NCBI GenBank assembly: GCA_964522105.1 | Contig: CAZFVA010000011.1 | Location: 28,451-92,450 of the forward strand | DNA from: JAGOFO01 sp964522105 | GTDB taxonomy: Bacteria; Myxococcota_A; UBA9042; DTJE01 | DNA length: 64,000 nucleotides | Direction of reading: 5' to 3' | In this document: piece after piece, positions 18,901 through 26,791 of the stretch | Numbering within the stretch: the first letter of the stretch is position 1 | How the letters are laid out: every line of letters begins with the position of its first letter | The notes under the pieces: model-generated | Told to the model about the DNA's origin: nothing | Seen by the model: the letters and a program-made list of their open reading frames with translations, nothing else | Database searches by the model: none | Position numbers and translations under genes: made by a program

Positions 18901-20068
18901 CCACATGGCGATGCCGGGGTCTGTCGAGGCGTACTACCAGGAAATCGGGCGTGCGGGACGCGACGGGCTGCCGGCCAAAGCCCTGCTGTTTTATTCATGG
19001 GGCGACCGAAAGGTCCACGAAAGCTTCTTTGAAAAAGACTATCCCGACCTGGCCACACTGATAAAACTGCGCAACATGATCCCGCCGACCGGCATCGACC
19101 GCGAGGCCCTGATCGCCACATGCGGACTGGACCCGGAAGTCGCGGAAAACGCGATTTCAAAGCTGTGGGTCCACGAAGGCGTGACGGTTGACGGGGACGA
19201 CCGCGTGTTCCCGGCGGACGGCGCTTTCAAGACGACTTATTCGGTCATCCGCGAACACCGCGAAGCCCAGATTGACCTTGTAAACGACCTTATTAAGGGT
19301 TCGGAATGCCGGATGGCGCGGCTGGTGCGGCACTTCGGGGAACCGGGCGACTTCAGGTGCGGCGTGTGCGACAACTGCGCCCCGGGTGATGCACTTTCGC
19401 GGAAGTTCAGGCCCGCCGACCAGCGCGAAATCGAGCTGGCATCGGCGATTCTGTCAGCACTTCGGTCGCAGGACGGCCAGGCAAGCGGCAGTCTGTACAA
19501 GCGGTTGGTCCCTTCGGGCACGCCGGATCGCACGTTCTACGAACACCTTGTGTCGTCGATGGGTCGGACCGGACTGCTGGCGTTTTCAGACGACCAGTGG
19601 CAGGGCGATGACGGCCGTATCGTGAACTTCAGGCGCATCCACATAACGAATTTCGGGACCGACCTGACCGCCCCCGGGCCTGAAGACATCTCGATTGAAG
19701 AAAGGCCTGAAGGTAAGAAGTCGGCGGCACCACGCAGGAAACCGATGCTGCGGGCGAAGGCTGCGGGCGGGACCGGAGGCGGCTCAAGGGGCGGTTCCGG
19801 CGAAAGTTCAGGCGGCGACTCGGACGACGAATCCGCCTCGATGGTAATGCCCGACAAAGCCCTGATGACTCGCCTGAAGGCCTGGCGTCTGGACGTGTCC
19901 AAGAACCTCGGCATCCCCGCCTTCCGTATCCTGACAGACAAATCCCTGCGTCAAATCGCAATTGACGCACCCGCATCAGTCGACGACCTGCGCAAGATTT
20001 CCGGTGTCGGCCCGAAGTTCGTCGAAAACTGGGGCAACGACATCGTAAAGTTGGTGAAACGGGTCTGA
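15968..20068 (+). CDS. DNA topoisomerase III-RecQ helicase fusion protein
   Basis: One 1366-residue chain. Residues 1-620 are a type IA topoisomerase III: TOPRIM starts with 'MAEKPAMARDIA', the acidic motif is TDAGREGEL, and the catalytic Tyr323 sits in TYPRTDSRYL. A Gln/Ala/Pro linker (about 622-678) leads into a complete RecQ: Walker A PTGSGKS (about 715), DEAH box 'AIDEAHCISSWGHDFRPDY', motif VI 'QEIGRAGRDG', the four-Cys zinc site ending CGVCDNC, a winged-helix region, a Gly/Ser linker, and a C-terminal HRDC domain (about 1290-1366). Start TTG 15968 has AAGGAG at proper spacing. RecQ and TopIII normally act as separate partners to dissolve double Holliday junctions and unlink DNA; here both are tethered. 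No frameshift or gap is seen across the junction. Confidence 0.95.
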   Translation: MYTVVMAEKPAMARDIAKVLKADRKGAGYLEGNGYIVTWAIGHLVSIAEPHEMNPEWKQWRWNRLPVIPTNWILRVLPSTADHFETVKQILNRDDVEAVVCATDAGREGELIFRYVYEKAGCDKPFKRLWISSLTPEAIKKGFDKLRPGADFDNLGLAAVARGRADWLVGMNLSRGYSLRFGPGLLSVGRVQTPTLAMLVDRELAIQAFNPEKYCEIEATFGVAGPDSYTGMWFDPTVSESVDGRKPERLPPDGDAARVIEARVMGRPGRVESLTGTDKAMPAPLLYDLTELQRHANRLYGLTATQTLAVAQSLYEKHKILTYPRTDSRYLTQDVAVGIGAVLAVVAPDYKGMIAEGTGRVPLTSRFVDDSKVADHHAIIPTTLRADRSRLSKDEANVYDLVCRRLLMAWHDAYKTKVTSVITAVESAGTDEAKQDGAITDRFRSSGTVVTQWGWKVLDIGHDKKVSKAKSKKDEDGGDEASLPDGLAEGQERDVTKVDIQSKETKPPKRFNDASLLTAMETAGRTLDDKDLENAMSERGLGTPATRANILETLINRSYIERMGKALKATDAGIALISVVHEGVRSPSMTGEWELRLKKMEKGEDSFPEFMKGIEDYVISVLGLVQHGPDPRKVAAQAQAPVQQKNIATATAQNVIKQAEQTRQAPPTVQSTAPRPAPVSLQSILNERFHFAEFRPHQQKVCQAVAEGRNSLLVMPTGSGKSLCYQLPGIARGGTTLVISPLIALMEDQVAHLTDMGFAAKCLHSGLNRDESRNVCKEYLAGVLDFFMIAPERLSVPGFPEMLAKRRPTLIAIDEAHCISSWGHDFRPDYRLLKDRLPLLMPCPMVALTATATTKVQDDICEQLGIPKAVRFIHGFRRTNLALEMVESPRGNRLDEVVRILGNPERRPAIVYVPSRKQAEEAAKRLSSLCPCEPYHAGMRTSRRKEVQESFTAGDTEIMVATIAFGMGVDKADVRTVVHMAMPGSVEAYYQEIGRAGRDGLPAKALLFYSWGDRKVHESFFEKDYPDLATLIKLRNMIPPTGIDREALIATCGLDPEVAENAISKLWVHEGVTVDGDDRVFPADGAFKTTYSVIREHREAQIDLVNDLIKGSECRMARLVRHFGEPGDFRCGVCDNCAPGDALSRKFRPADQREIELASAILSALRSQDGQASGSLYKRLVPSGTPDRTFYEHLVSSMGRTGLLAFSDDQWQGDDGRIVNFRRIHITNFGTDLTAPGPEDISIEERPEGKKSAAPRRKPMLRAKAAGGTGGGSRGGSGESSGGDSDDESASMVMPDKALMTRLKAWRLDVSKNLGIPAFRILTDKSLRQIAIDAPASVDDLRKISGVGPKFVENWGNDIVKLVKRV

Positions 20069-20208
20069 AGGCTGGCTCAGTTGACCTTGACGCCCCACGC
20101 AAAGTCGCCAGGAACGTTCATCAGGTTGACTCCCCTTGCGTTGTGGTATCAACTTGTTTTTGGGCACCGGGTCAATCAATTCGATGAAATCTGGAAAGGG
20201 TGGCGGTC

Positions 20209-21597
20209 ATGCTTCATGGAAAACGAATATTGATGGGGTATCCGTTATTGCTGTTGGTTTGGACGGCACAACCGGGATGCACCTCGGATTCGGGAACTCA
20301 TCCAGCAGACACGACACACTACACCGACGAGAACCTGGAACTCAGCGTTGACGATTGGGACACGGAAGAAGGAGTCGATCCCGCTTTCGACATCACCGAC
20401 GAAGAAGAAAGAAATGACGATGCTGACACAGACCAACCAGATACCTCAGTCGACGAACCGGATCCCACCTGTATCCAGAATGGCTGCTTGCGAGAATACT
20501 TCCATGTGGGCGATTATTCTAAACAAACCGTGCAGTTATATCTGAGTCCCGGTGTGACGATTTACAACGGCTACTCGGTCTACACCTTCATTTATATGTC
20601 GGATGGCCGGGAGGTACTCGGAACAGCGACGATTCCCTTCGATGTGCACCCCCCTGCGGGCGGGTATCACATCGTCGTCAATGCTCATGGGACCACAGGG
20701 GTCGCTGACGAGTGCGCCATGACCGGCACCGTTGCGGGAACTGGACTGGCTGGTACCTTTGGAGCGCGCGGGTTCATCGGTGTGACACCTGATTATCCCG
20801 GACTCGGCACGCCCGGGCCGCATCCCTATCTTGTTCGAATCGTTGAAGGGCGAGCCGTGTTGGATTCATTACGAGCGACGCGACATCTGACCGGTCTGCT
20901 CAAAGTACCCATTTCGGAACGCTTAGCCGTCGCCGGGTTGAGTCAGGGTGGGCATGCGGTGTTGGGGGCGGCGGCCGAACACGCGTCTTATGCGCCGGAC
21001 CTCGACATACGTAGTTTCGCAGCGGCTGCACCGGCTATCGTCTGGTGGGAACACTGGAGCCAGGCCATAACCTATGATGGTCCCCATATGATGTACCTTG
21101 CCTTGTCGGCATGGGCATGGTCAAAACACTACGGATACGATGGTCCGACTATCTGGGCCGACACCCTGGCCGATGACATCGACACGTACATGGAGACCTG
21201 TTGTGCGAATAGCGAAACCCCGGGGGATTCGTTAAGTCAGGTTATTTCAACAACACATGCGGACGTGTTTTCCAAGGATTTCTTCGATGCTTACGTGTCA
21301 GGGGAATGGGGTGATTTCAAGGTATTCGAGCAGGCATTCTTTGAAAATCGGGTCGGACCTTATGAACAGACCGCCCCTCTCATCATTTACCAGGGCGACG
21401 CTGACGATGTCGTTCCCGAATGGCAAACAAATCAGGCAGTTAATGCCCTGCGTGAAGGGGGGGTCGATGTCGAATATGAAGTCGTACCGGATGGTACCCA
21501 CATCGATGTCGCCTTTGGTTTTCTGGCCTACCAGCAATTGAGAACCGATCTGTCGATAGCCTGGATACGCGAACACCTGGACGCCGATCAGGACTAA
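20209..21597 (+). CDS. Secreted alpha/beta-hydrolase (secretory lipase/esterase-like)
   Basis: About 462 residues with a signal peptide ending 'QPGC' (weak lipobox), an Asp/Glu-rich linker (about 45-85), then an alpha/beta-hydrolase. The nucleophile elbow is GLSQGG; 'QGDADDVVP' gives the acid and 'PDGTHIDV' the catalytic His. 'NAHGTTG' fits the oxyanion region. The order resembles the secretory lipase (LIP) family. ATG 20209 has AAGGG eight bases upstream; GTG 20200 touches it. Likely an exported lipase or esterase; substrate unknown. Confidence 0.8.
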   Translation: MLHGKRILMGYPLLLLVWTAQPGCTSDSGTHPADTTHYTDENLELSVDDWDTEEGVDPAFDITDEEERNDDADTDQPDTSVDEPDPTCIQNGCLREYFHVGDYSKQTVQLYLSPGVTIYNGYSVYTFIYMSDGREVLGTATIPFDVHPPAGGYHIVVNAHGTTGVADECAMTGTVAGTGLAGTFGARGFIGVTPDYPGLGTPGPHPYLVRIVEGRAVLDSLRATRHLTGLLKVPISERLAVAGLSQGGHAVLGAAAEHASYAPDLDIRSFAAAAPAIVWWEHWSQAITYDGPHMMYLALSAWAWSKHYGYDGPTIWADTLADDIDTYMETCCANSETPGDSLSQVISTTHADVFSKDFFDAYVSGEWGDFKVFEQAFFENRVGPYEQTAPLIIYQGDADDVVPEWQTNQAVNALREGGVDVEYEVVPDGTHIDVAFGFLAYQQLRTDLSIAWIREHLDADQD

Positions 21598-21649
21598 ACT
21601 ACTGAATTTTTTGCAGGATTATCCAGATCCAGTTCTGGAGGAACACAAG

Positions 21650-22819
21650 CTACCGGCACGCGTCATAGGTCACTGTGCCGTCCGGGGCAAGCGTCACATC
21701 GCACGTAACGCTGGTACCATCAGCCTGGTACTCGGTCACTTCACCGGTCCCGGACCCGTCCAGCAGGTAGGTATTGGAACCATCCTGATCCGGCTTCACT
21801 GCAGTGGCCGGATCATCCCAGGTCCACACCTCAATCACGCTTCCATCCGCCAGGTACTCGTCTTCACCATGCGACTTGGAGCCATCATCGTAGGCCCCGT
21901 ACCACGCACCATGGCCCGAGCCATCGGCCTCATAAGCTACGGCGCCCACAAAATCGGGCCAGACGACTGTTGCGGGGTCGTCATACGTGTAATCAGAAAT
22001 CGACCGACCATCGACCGCGACCGCCGTAACGAAGGACACCGTCCACTGTTCGTAAATACCCCTGCCCGACTCAAGGTACGACCCGTCGGGCATAATCAAA
22101 AACGGTGTCGTCCAATCAGGGGCAACCGAAGTAGCCGGATCGTCAAAGACCGAAATACCGACCTTGGTCCAATCCGCCTCGATCCTGTAGTCGGACACCG
22201 ATGTGCCTTCCTTGCCGGTCCAGGTCTCGCGGGCATTCACCGCGCCGTCGGCCTCATAGATATAATATCCAGCAAAATTCTGACCGTCCGTGGACCAACT
22301 GTCCACGTACTCCGACCCGTACTCCTCGCCCGGACGGTAATCAGACTCCCATACCTCATCACTTCCGTCGCGCATCTCATAAGTGGTGGTGTAATGTCCG
22401 CGGCCAGTACCATCGTCCTTACCTGCGGTAACCACGGCTGCGATGGCACCGCCTTCGGGACACTCAGACCGATACCGGAACTCACCGGTAGCCACGTCAT
22501 AAAAGTCCTCGACGCTCACCCACTCACGGCAAGCCCCTGTCGATAAGGCGGCCGTATTTGCCTCACTGGCGGCACGCGAGGTCCTCTGGATAGTTGGAGT
22601 GCCCGGCAGACGAAGCGATGACACATTGCGTAACTTAGCCGGATCGACGGATTGCGCCATCGTATGCGTAACCTGCAAACGATCCAGACCGGACCTGGGG
22701 GTCGATGCAACAAGCCGCTGAACCGGCATGTCCACGACAAAGCGCGGCCCGTCGGAAGTTTCGCAACCGCACAACGTCAGCGCAACCGCCAGAATCCCCA
22801 AAAACCACGTCCGCTTCAT
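21650..22819 (-). CDS. Lipoprotein with DDPAT repeats, function unknown
   Basis: A 389-residue lipoprotein: MKR start, hydrophobic core and LCGC lipobox. The C-terminal half holds three repeats of about 55 residues that each begin with aromatic-DDPAT-x-V-x-PD (FDDPATS, YDDPATV, WDDPATA) and contain Tyr/Gly/Asp-rich strands such as 'EADGSG' and 'YLADGS', recalling MORN- or YD-like repeats. No family recognised. ATG 22819 has GGAGG six bases upstream. A promoter with a perfect -10 lies 69 bases further up. Confidence 0.75.
   Translation of the reverse strand: MKRTWFLGILAVALTLCGCETSDGPRFVVDMPVQRLVASTPRSGLDRLQVTHTMAQSVDPAKLRNVSSLRLPGTPTIQRTSRAASEANTAALSTGACREWVSVEDFYDVATGEFRYRSECPEGGAIAAVVTAGKDDGTGRGHYTTTYEMRDGSDEVWESDYRPGEEYGSEYVDSWSTDGQNFAGYYIYEADGAVNARETWTGKEGTSVSDYRIEADWTKVGISVFDDPATSVAPDWTTPFLIMPDGSYLESGRGIYEQWTVSFVTAVAVDGRSISDYTYDDPATVVWPDFVGAVAYEADGSGHGAWYGAYDDGSKSHGEDEYLADGSVIEVWTWDDPATAVKPDQDGSNTYLLDGSGTGEVTEYQADGTSVTCDVTLAPDGTVTYDACR
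21653..22147 (-). repeat. Three tandem ~55-residue DDPAT protein repeats
   Basis: The repeats start at the motifs FDDPATSVAPD, YDDPATVVWPD and WDDPATAVKPD, spaced 55-56 residues apart, and run to the C-terminus of the lipoprotein. They are diverged at the DNA level, so the duplication is not recent. Confidence 0.7.
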
Positions 22820-22887
22820 GATGTACCTCCGTTTCAGGATGCTTTGAAAGCCGGAAAAAGCCTTCAACAACAAAAACCCACAAAACG

Positions 22888-22917
22888 ATTATACAATCCT
22901 ACCCACAGACAAAGCAA
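22888..22917 (-). promoter_or_regulatory. Candidate promoter of the DDPAT lipoprotein
   Basis: On the minus strand TTGCTT and a perfect TATAAT are 18 bases apart. The start point would be about 60 bases upstream of the lipoprotein ATG. Confidence 0.5.
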
Positions 22918-23023
22918 TACATCAAACAAAATCAATCAACACACCCACCAAAAACAGCAACGAAATGATATCACCCCCTATGTCTTGTCAAGGGCAACAC
23001 AATTCCTACACATCGATTAGATT

Positions 23024-23146
23024 CTACAGATCTCGATTCACATCTAATACACCCAGAAGTGCTAACTCTACTTCCAATTCCTGAACTATCGACAGGCTTC
23101 CCTGAAATGAATCGGGCAATGGATATTTCAATGCCTGAATAGCCAT
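23024..23146 (-). pseudogene. Possible truncated UPF0175-type antitoxin remnant
   Basis: Forty codons directly 3' of the MNT gene read 'YPLPDSF...QELEVELALLGVL', which recalls the N-terminal part of UPF0175 antitoxins (LPdxl..seeeLerElrlALAl). The remainder of such a protein is missing and there is no ribosome site. It may equally be chance; kept as a low-confidence remnant in a region rich in toxin-antitoxin loci. Confidence 0.25.
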
Positions 23147-23162
23147 TTCAGAATCAATAGAG

Positions 23163-23489
23163 TCAAGCCGCTTCCAGAATCTCACCCTGTCGCCGTGCAA
23201 TCTCGATGATTGCGGATGAATCATCCTCAAGCCATTGGCGCGACCCGCATGGAATCGGCTCAATTCGACTGTCGATGCGTGCTGCCAAACGCCATAACAA
23301 ATTGATACCGCTCCGATCCTTCATGTCGTCGAACTGCGCGGATACGACCAGCAGATCTATATCACTCCACTCCTGTGCATGTCCTGAAACCTGCGAACCG
23401 AAGACGACACCTCGTTCCACAGTTATTCCGTTTGCCGCAACCGCTGCCAGATAATCTTGCACAGATTTCAGAACCGATTGTTCAAGCAT
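23163..23489 (-). CDS. MNT-type nucleotidyltransferase, HEPN-MNT antitoxin
   Basis: A 108-residue minimal nucleotidyltransferase with the signature GS-x10-DxD: 'FGSQVSGHAQEWSDIDLLV'. In HEPN-MNT (type VII) modules this protein neutralises the HEPN RNase, in characterised cases by AMPylating it. AGGAGG lies eight bases before the ATG. Its start overlaps the end of the HEPN gene by 22 bases, typical of coupled translation. Confidence 0.88.
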   Translation of the reverse strand: MLEQSVLKSVQDYLAAVAANGITVERGVVFGSQVSGHAQEWSDIDLLVVSAQFDDMKDRSGINLLWRLAARIDSRIEPIPCGSRQWLEDDSSAIIEIARRQGEILEAA

Positions 23490-23848
23490 TGCAGCACCTC
23501 CTGAATTCTGACCATATACCCGTCAGCTTCTTCGCGTGAAGGAGGGGGCAAAAGCATTTCCGGATAGCGCCCTTCAATATTAAACTCGCTGACTTCAGCA
23601 AGGAGATCAATCTGATCTTCTGAAAGTGTCAAACCAGCCTTTTCAGATAACCGCACCAGGTTGTGAATCTTCAAGGCCAGCTCCCCGGTGGCCTTGCAAA
23701 CGTGGGCCTTAATCGTCTTTTCAAGCGCAAGATGGGCAAAGAACAGGCCATGCCTGATTCTGCCCCGTCGGACCAAATCCTGCGCAACGCTCCAATCCTC
23801 TGAGGCACTGTCACGCCAATGAGTTATTTGTTTGCCGATGTCTATCAT
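23468..23848 (-). CDS. HEPN-domain protein, HEPN-MNT toxin
   Basis: A 126-residue helical protein. 'WRDSASEDWSVAQDLV' followed by 'HGLFFAHLALEKTIKAHV' is the core of the HEPN family found next to MNT proteins; 'IHNLVRL' is also typical. The textbook RNase motif R-x4-6-H is not clearly present (R32 and H39 are the nearest pair), so RNase activity is an inference from the family. ATG 23848 is chosen over the in-frame codon at 23869. First gene of the operon, with a palindrome just upstream. Confidence 0.82.
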   Translation of the reverse strand: MIDIGKQITHWRDSASEDWSVAQDLVRRGRIRHGLFFAHLALEKTIKAHVCKATGELALKIHNLVRLSEKAGLTLSEDQIDLLAEVSEFNIEGRYPEMLLPPPSREEADGYMVRIQEVLQCLNNRF

Positions 23849-23872
23849 AACTGCCCTGACCACAATCAATAT

Positions 23873-23888
23873 GCAGTATCTCTACTGC
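23873..23888 (-). promoter_or_regulatory. 16-bp inverted repeat, candidate operator of HEPN-MNT
   Basis: GCAGTA, four bases, TACTGC. It lies 25-40 bases upstream of the HEPN ATG and just downstream of a weak TTGTAA-16-TACAGT promoter, so it would cover the transcription start. Autoregulation of this operon is inferred. Confidence 0.45.
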
Positions 23889-23942
23889 GTGGCACTGTAG
23901 GCTAACATGGCTTCGTTACAAGCAAAATCAAATTCATTCAAC

Positions 23943-25394
23943 TCAAGCGAAGTCAGTCAGCGCGCCGACCAGTGACAGCGAAGAAATGGTGTCGCCCATG
24001 CCGACCAGCGTGACGGGCTTTTCGATCAGGATGGTGGGGACGGCCACCAGGGTGAAGTCTTCCAGGGCAATGATGCCGCTTTCGGCCAGGCCCGTTTTGC
24101 CGTAGGTCTGCGCGATGTGGGCGTCCAGGGCGACCAGCTCTTTAAGGCTCTGGTCGGACACGTCGCGACCATGCGCCCACAACAATCCGTCGGCATGTTC
24201 CAGCGATCCAGTGCCAGCTTTGGCGGCCGCTAGCGTCGCGGCGAAGGCCATGCCGTTGCGATTGCTTTCACCTTCAAAACCAGGACCACGACCCAGACCG
24301 GGCTTCAGCAACGTGACGTAAAGCCCGAACATGTGCAGTTGCACACGCTGAAGGCCCAGTCTTTCAAAGACCCGCAGCAGGCCCTTAAACAGGCTGACCG
24401 AATCCAGCCCCGCACATTCGCGCGCTGCATCTGTTTCGCCGATGACTTCCAGAATACTGATAAGTTCCTGCTCGTTACAGCCCACGCTGTCCACTGCTGG
24501 CGCCAGATCCCGCGCCAGCGCCCGCCGAATCTTGACGTCCTGGGTACTGGCAAATTCGAAATGGATAACCACGGTCGGGTGGGCCGTCTTCCAGCCCTGT
24601 ATCTGTGCCCAACTGTCCTTGATGCGCGCCAGACCGCTGCCTTCGGCCCCACCTGGAAGGGGTTCGCCAAGCATCTGATAGCCGCTTAACAGGATCGTGT
24701 TGACCGGCACATCGGCACGCTGCATGGCGGCGTCGAAGCCGGGGTCCACAGACAGCTTGAAGTTCAGCGGGTCGTAAGTTGCGATGAAACGGTTACTTTT
24801 GGGACAAGTCAGGGTCACGCCGCCTATCTGCAGTTGGGCGCCAACGTCAAATTCCAGAATCCAATGTATCAGCGGCAGGTCGCCTTCGCGGTCGATGGAG
24901 CTGGCCGGCCGAAGCCTGCCCTGCCCGTCAACACCTTGAAGGCCGGGATTGTCCAGAAAGAGCCCCGCCTGCTGGTCCGGCAGACTGGCGCAATGCACAT
25001 AGACGTTCTGCACCCCGGCGACCGCCATCACGTTAGCGATGATGCCGCCCTGCCCGCCCATCTGCAGCTTGTCGTAACCAAGATTGTCGCGCATCCAGCC
25101 AAAAGTCTGTTCGCTGTCGACCAGCCACTCCTGGGCGATGCCATTGCTGAAACATTCGACAAATCCGCGCAGCAAATCGACCGGGGCGCTGATGCGCCTG
25201 CTGCCGCCACAAAGCACCTGCCCTTCGTCGGTCTTCAGGTCGGCCATCCATTTCAAAACCATGGCGGGCTGCACCTTCAGCACGGCATCGATGTTGGCAT
25301 TGAAAACGCTGGCGACGCCTTCCATTTTCTTCAGGCGCTCAAGTTGCCGAGGCACGTTACTGTAATGCTGTTTCCATGTGGCTTTAAGGTCCAT
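23943..25394 (-). CDS. ADP-dependent glucokinase/phosphofructokinase family protein
   Basis: A 483-residue ribokinase-fold protein. 'VFNANIDAV' near the start, 'VDSVGCNEQEL' in the middle and 'VGMGDTIS' near the end match the ADP-PFK/GK family; the Asp of GMGD is the catalytic base that activates the sugar hydroxyl. The family uses ADP in place of ATP as phosphoryl donor, as known from thermophilic archaea and animal ADPGK. ATG 25394 has AAGGA upstream; an upstream TTG-type start at 25451 is less likely. Sugar substrate undetermined. Confidence 0.85.
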   Translation of the reverse strand: MDLKATWKQHYSNVPRQLERLKKMEGVASVFNANIDAVLKVQPAMVLKWMADLKTDEGQVLCGGSRRISAPVDLLRGFVECFSNGIAQEWLVDSEQTFGWMRDNLGYDKLQMGGQGGIIANVMAVAGVQNVYVHCASLPDQQAGLFLDNPGLQGVDGQGRLRPASSIDREGDLPLIHWILEFDVGAQLQIGGVTLTCPKSNRFIATYDPLNFKLSVDPGFDAAMQRADVPVNTILLSGYQMLGEPLPGGAEGSGLARIKDSWAQIQGWKTAHPTVVIHFEFASTQDVKIRRALARDLAPAVDSVGCNEQELISILEVIGETDAARECAGLDSVSLFKGLLRVFERLGLQRVQLHMFGLYVTLLKPGLGRGPGFEGESNRNGMAFAATLAAAKAGTGSLEHADGLLWAHGRDVSDQSLKELVALDAHIAQTYGKTGLAESGIIALEDFTLVAVPTILIEKPVTLVGMGDTISSLSLVGALTDFA

Positions 25395-25545
25395 GCTTTT
25401 CCTTCCGGCAATCAAGATTTTTAGCTTTGGTGTGGGATTTTTCATCCACAAAAATCGGTTCGCGACCCAATTATGGAAGGCGGTACCTGCGGAGTCAAGC
25501 GACAGCAGGCAATCGTTGTGGAGAGGAAAAAAAGTCCACCTGAAC

Positions 25546-26190
25546 TCAGCGCGGCACCACGTAGTTAAGGATGGCTACGACGTGGCATGCTGACCCGGCA
25601 AGAACAAAGACGTGCCAGACAGCGTGACTGAAGGTGAAGCGTTTCTTGTAGTAGAAAAAGACCCCGACGCTGTACAGCACGCCGCCGGCCGCCACCCACG
25701 CGATTCCAGCGGGCGCCAGGGCTGAAAACAAGGGAATGCCCGCTACGACGACGAGCCAGCCCATCGCAATGTAAAGCGCAGTCATAAGGGGCCGGAAGCG
25801 GCCCGGAAATACGACCTGGACAACAATGCCCGCCGCAGCCAGTCCCCAGACGACACCGAACATCGACCATCCCCAGGCTCCGCCCAGCGTCACCAGTGCG
25901 AAAGGGGTGTAAGTTCCGGCGATCAGGACGTAGATGACCGAATGGTCCATCAGCTCCCAGAACTGCTTGGCCCGGGGCCACGTGAAGGCGTGGTACAGGG
26001 TGGACGACAGGTACAGCAAAACCAGGCTGCCACCAAAAACGGCCGACGTGACAATGTTTATGGCCGTTCCGTGAAGCGCCGACAGCACCACCAGGACGAC
26101 CAGGACCGCCACCCCCATGGCCGCGCCCAGCCCGTGCAGCGTGGCGTTGGCAACTTCCTCTTCGCGACTCTCCGTGATTTCCCAGGTCAT
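25546..26190 (-). CDS. trhA: TrhA/hemolysin III family membrane protein (PAQR)
   Basis: About 214 residues with seven hydrophobic helices. PAQR metal-site residues are present: Ser and His in 'YLSSTLYHAF', Asp in 'LMDHSV', and two His in 'SHAVWHVF' with a later His in 'SACH'. Bacterial members influence membrane-energetics homeostasis and lipid composition; hydrolase activity is assumed from the family. The second ATG (26190) has AAGGAG at better spacing than the first (26193). Confidence 0.88.
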   Translation of the reverse strand: MTWEITESREEEVANATLHGLGAAMGVAVLVVLVVLSALHGTAINIVTSAVFGGSLVLLYLSSTLYHAFTWPRAKQFWELMDHSVIYVLIAGTYTPFALVTLGGAWGWSMFGVVWGLAAAGIVVQVVFPGRFRPLMTALYIAMGWLVVVAGIPLFSALAPAGIAWVAAGGVLYSVGVFFYYKKRFTFSHAVWHVFVLAGSACHVVAILNYVVPR

Positions 26191-26309
26191 CATTGCTCCT
26201 TGTCATAATCCAAATGGGCGCGCCACCAGGCAGGCCACCTGAATTGATCATGGACAAACTATGTCATGGCTTTGTCATGGAAAGCGGGACATTTGCGTTT
26301 CAGATGCGG

Positions 26310-26762
26310 TCAGGGCGTTACGGTGATGGTTTCCGATGCCACCCAGGTCTCGACGCCGATGTCGATGACGGTGTTCACGTAGTACGCCTTCACCCGGTAG
26401 GTGCCAGGGTATAAGACAGGGAAGCTGGACAGGAATATGTGGCCATACGTTTGCGGTGCACTGAAGTCCACGTTCGAGATGTCATTGAAGTAGAGCCTTA
26501 CAAACCGCGAGTCGATGTCGGCTTCGCTCTCGAGCCTGAACGAAAGCCGACCGCCGACCAGATCCTGCAACGAGAACGTGGTGTCTTCGCCGACCAGGTC
26601 AAACCCGTTGCCTCCAATCCCGGTGCCGAACGTCAGACTGTCGCTGAAGGAATCAACTGATGGGGCCCCCGGTTCGCAGCCACCAAGCAGTACAATCGCA
26701 AGCACCATCGGGCCGAGCATCCGCCATGCGGAAAACGCTTTCGTGAACAACCGTCGAGCCAT
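26310..26762 (-). CDS. Small lipoprotein, function unknown
   Basis: A 150-residue lipoprotein with lipobox LGGC after a hydrophobic segment. The mature part is beta-rich with 'RLSFRLESE', 'RVKAYYVNT' and a C-terminal 'SETITVTP', like an Ig-type or carbohydrate-binding sandwich, but no family is recognised. GGGAGG precedes the ATG. It begins 29 bases after guaA on the same strand and could be cotranscribed. Confidence 0.65.
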   Translation of the reverse strand: MARRLFTKAFSAWRMLGPMVLAIVLLGGCEPGAPSVDSFSDSLTFGTGIGGNGFDLVGEDTTFSLQDLVGGRLSFRLESEADIDSRFVRLYFNDISNVDFSAPQTYGHIFLSSFPVLYPGTYRVKAYYVNTVIDIGVETWVASETITVTP

Positions 26763-26791
26763 GAGTCCCTCCCTTTATATTAAATGATTAC

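Larger units (their letters stand above)
22820..23162. other. 343-base stretch without an intact gene
   Basis: AT-rich sequence between the DDPAT lipoprotein and the HEPN-MNT pair. It holds the lipoprotein promoter (22888-22917) and a possible antitoxin remnant (23024-23146). Nothing else convincing was seen on either strand. Confidence 0.6.
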
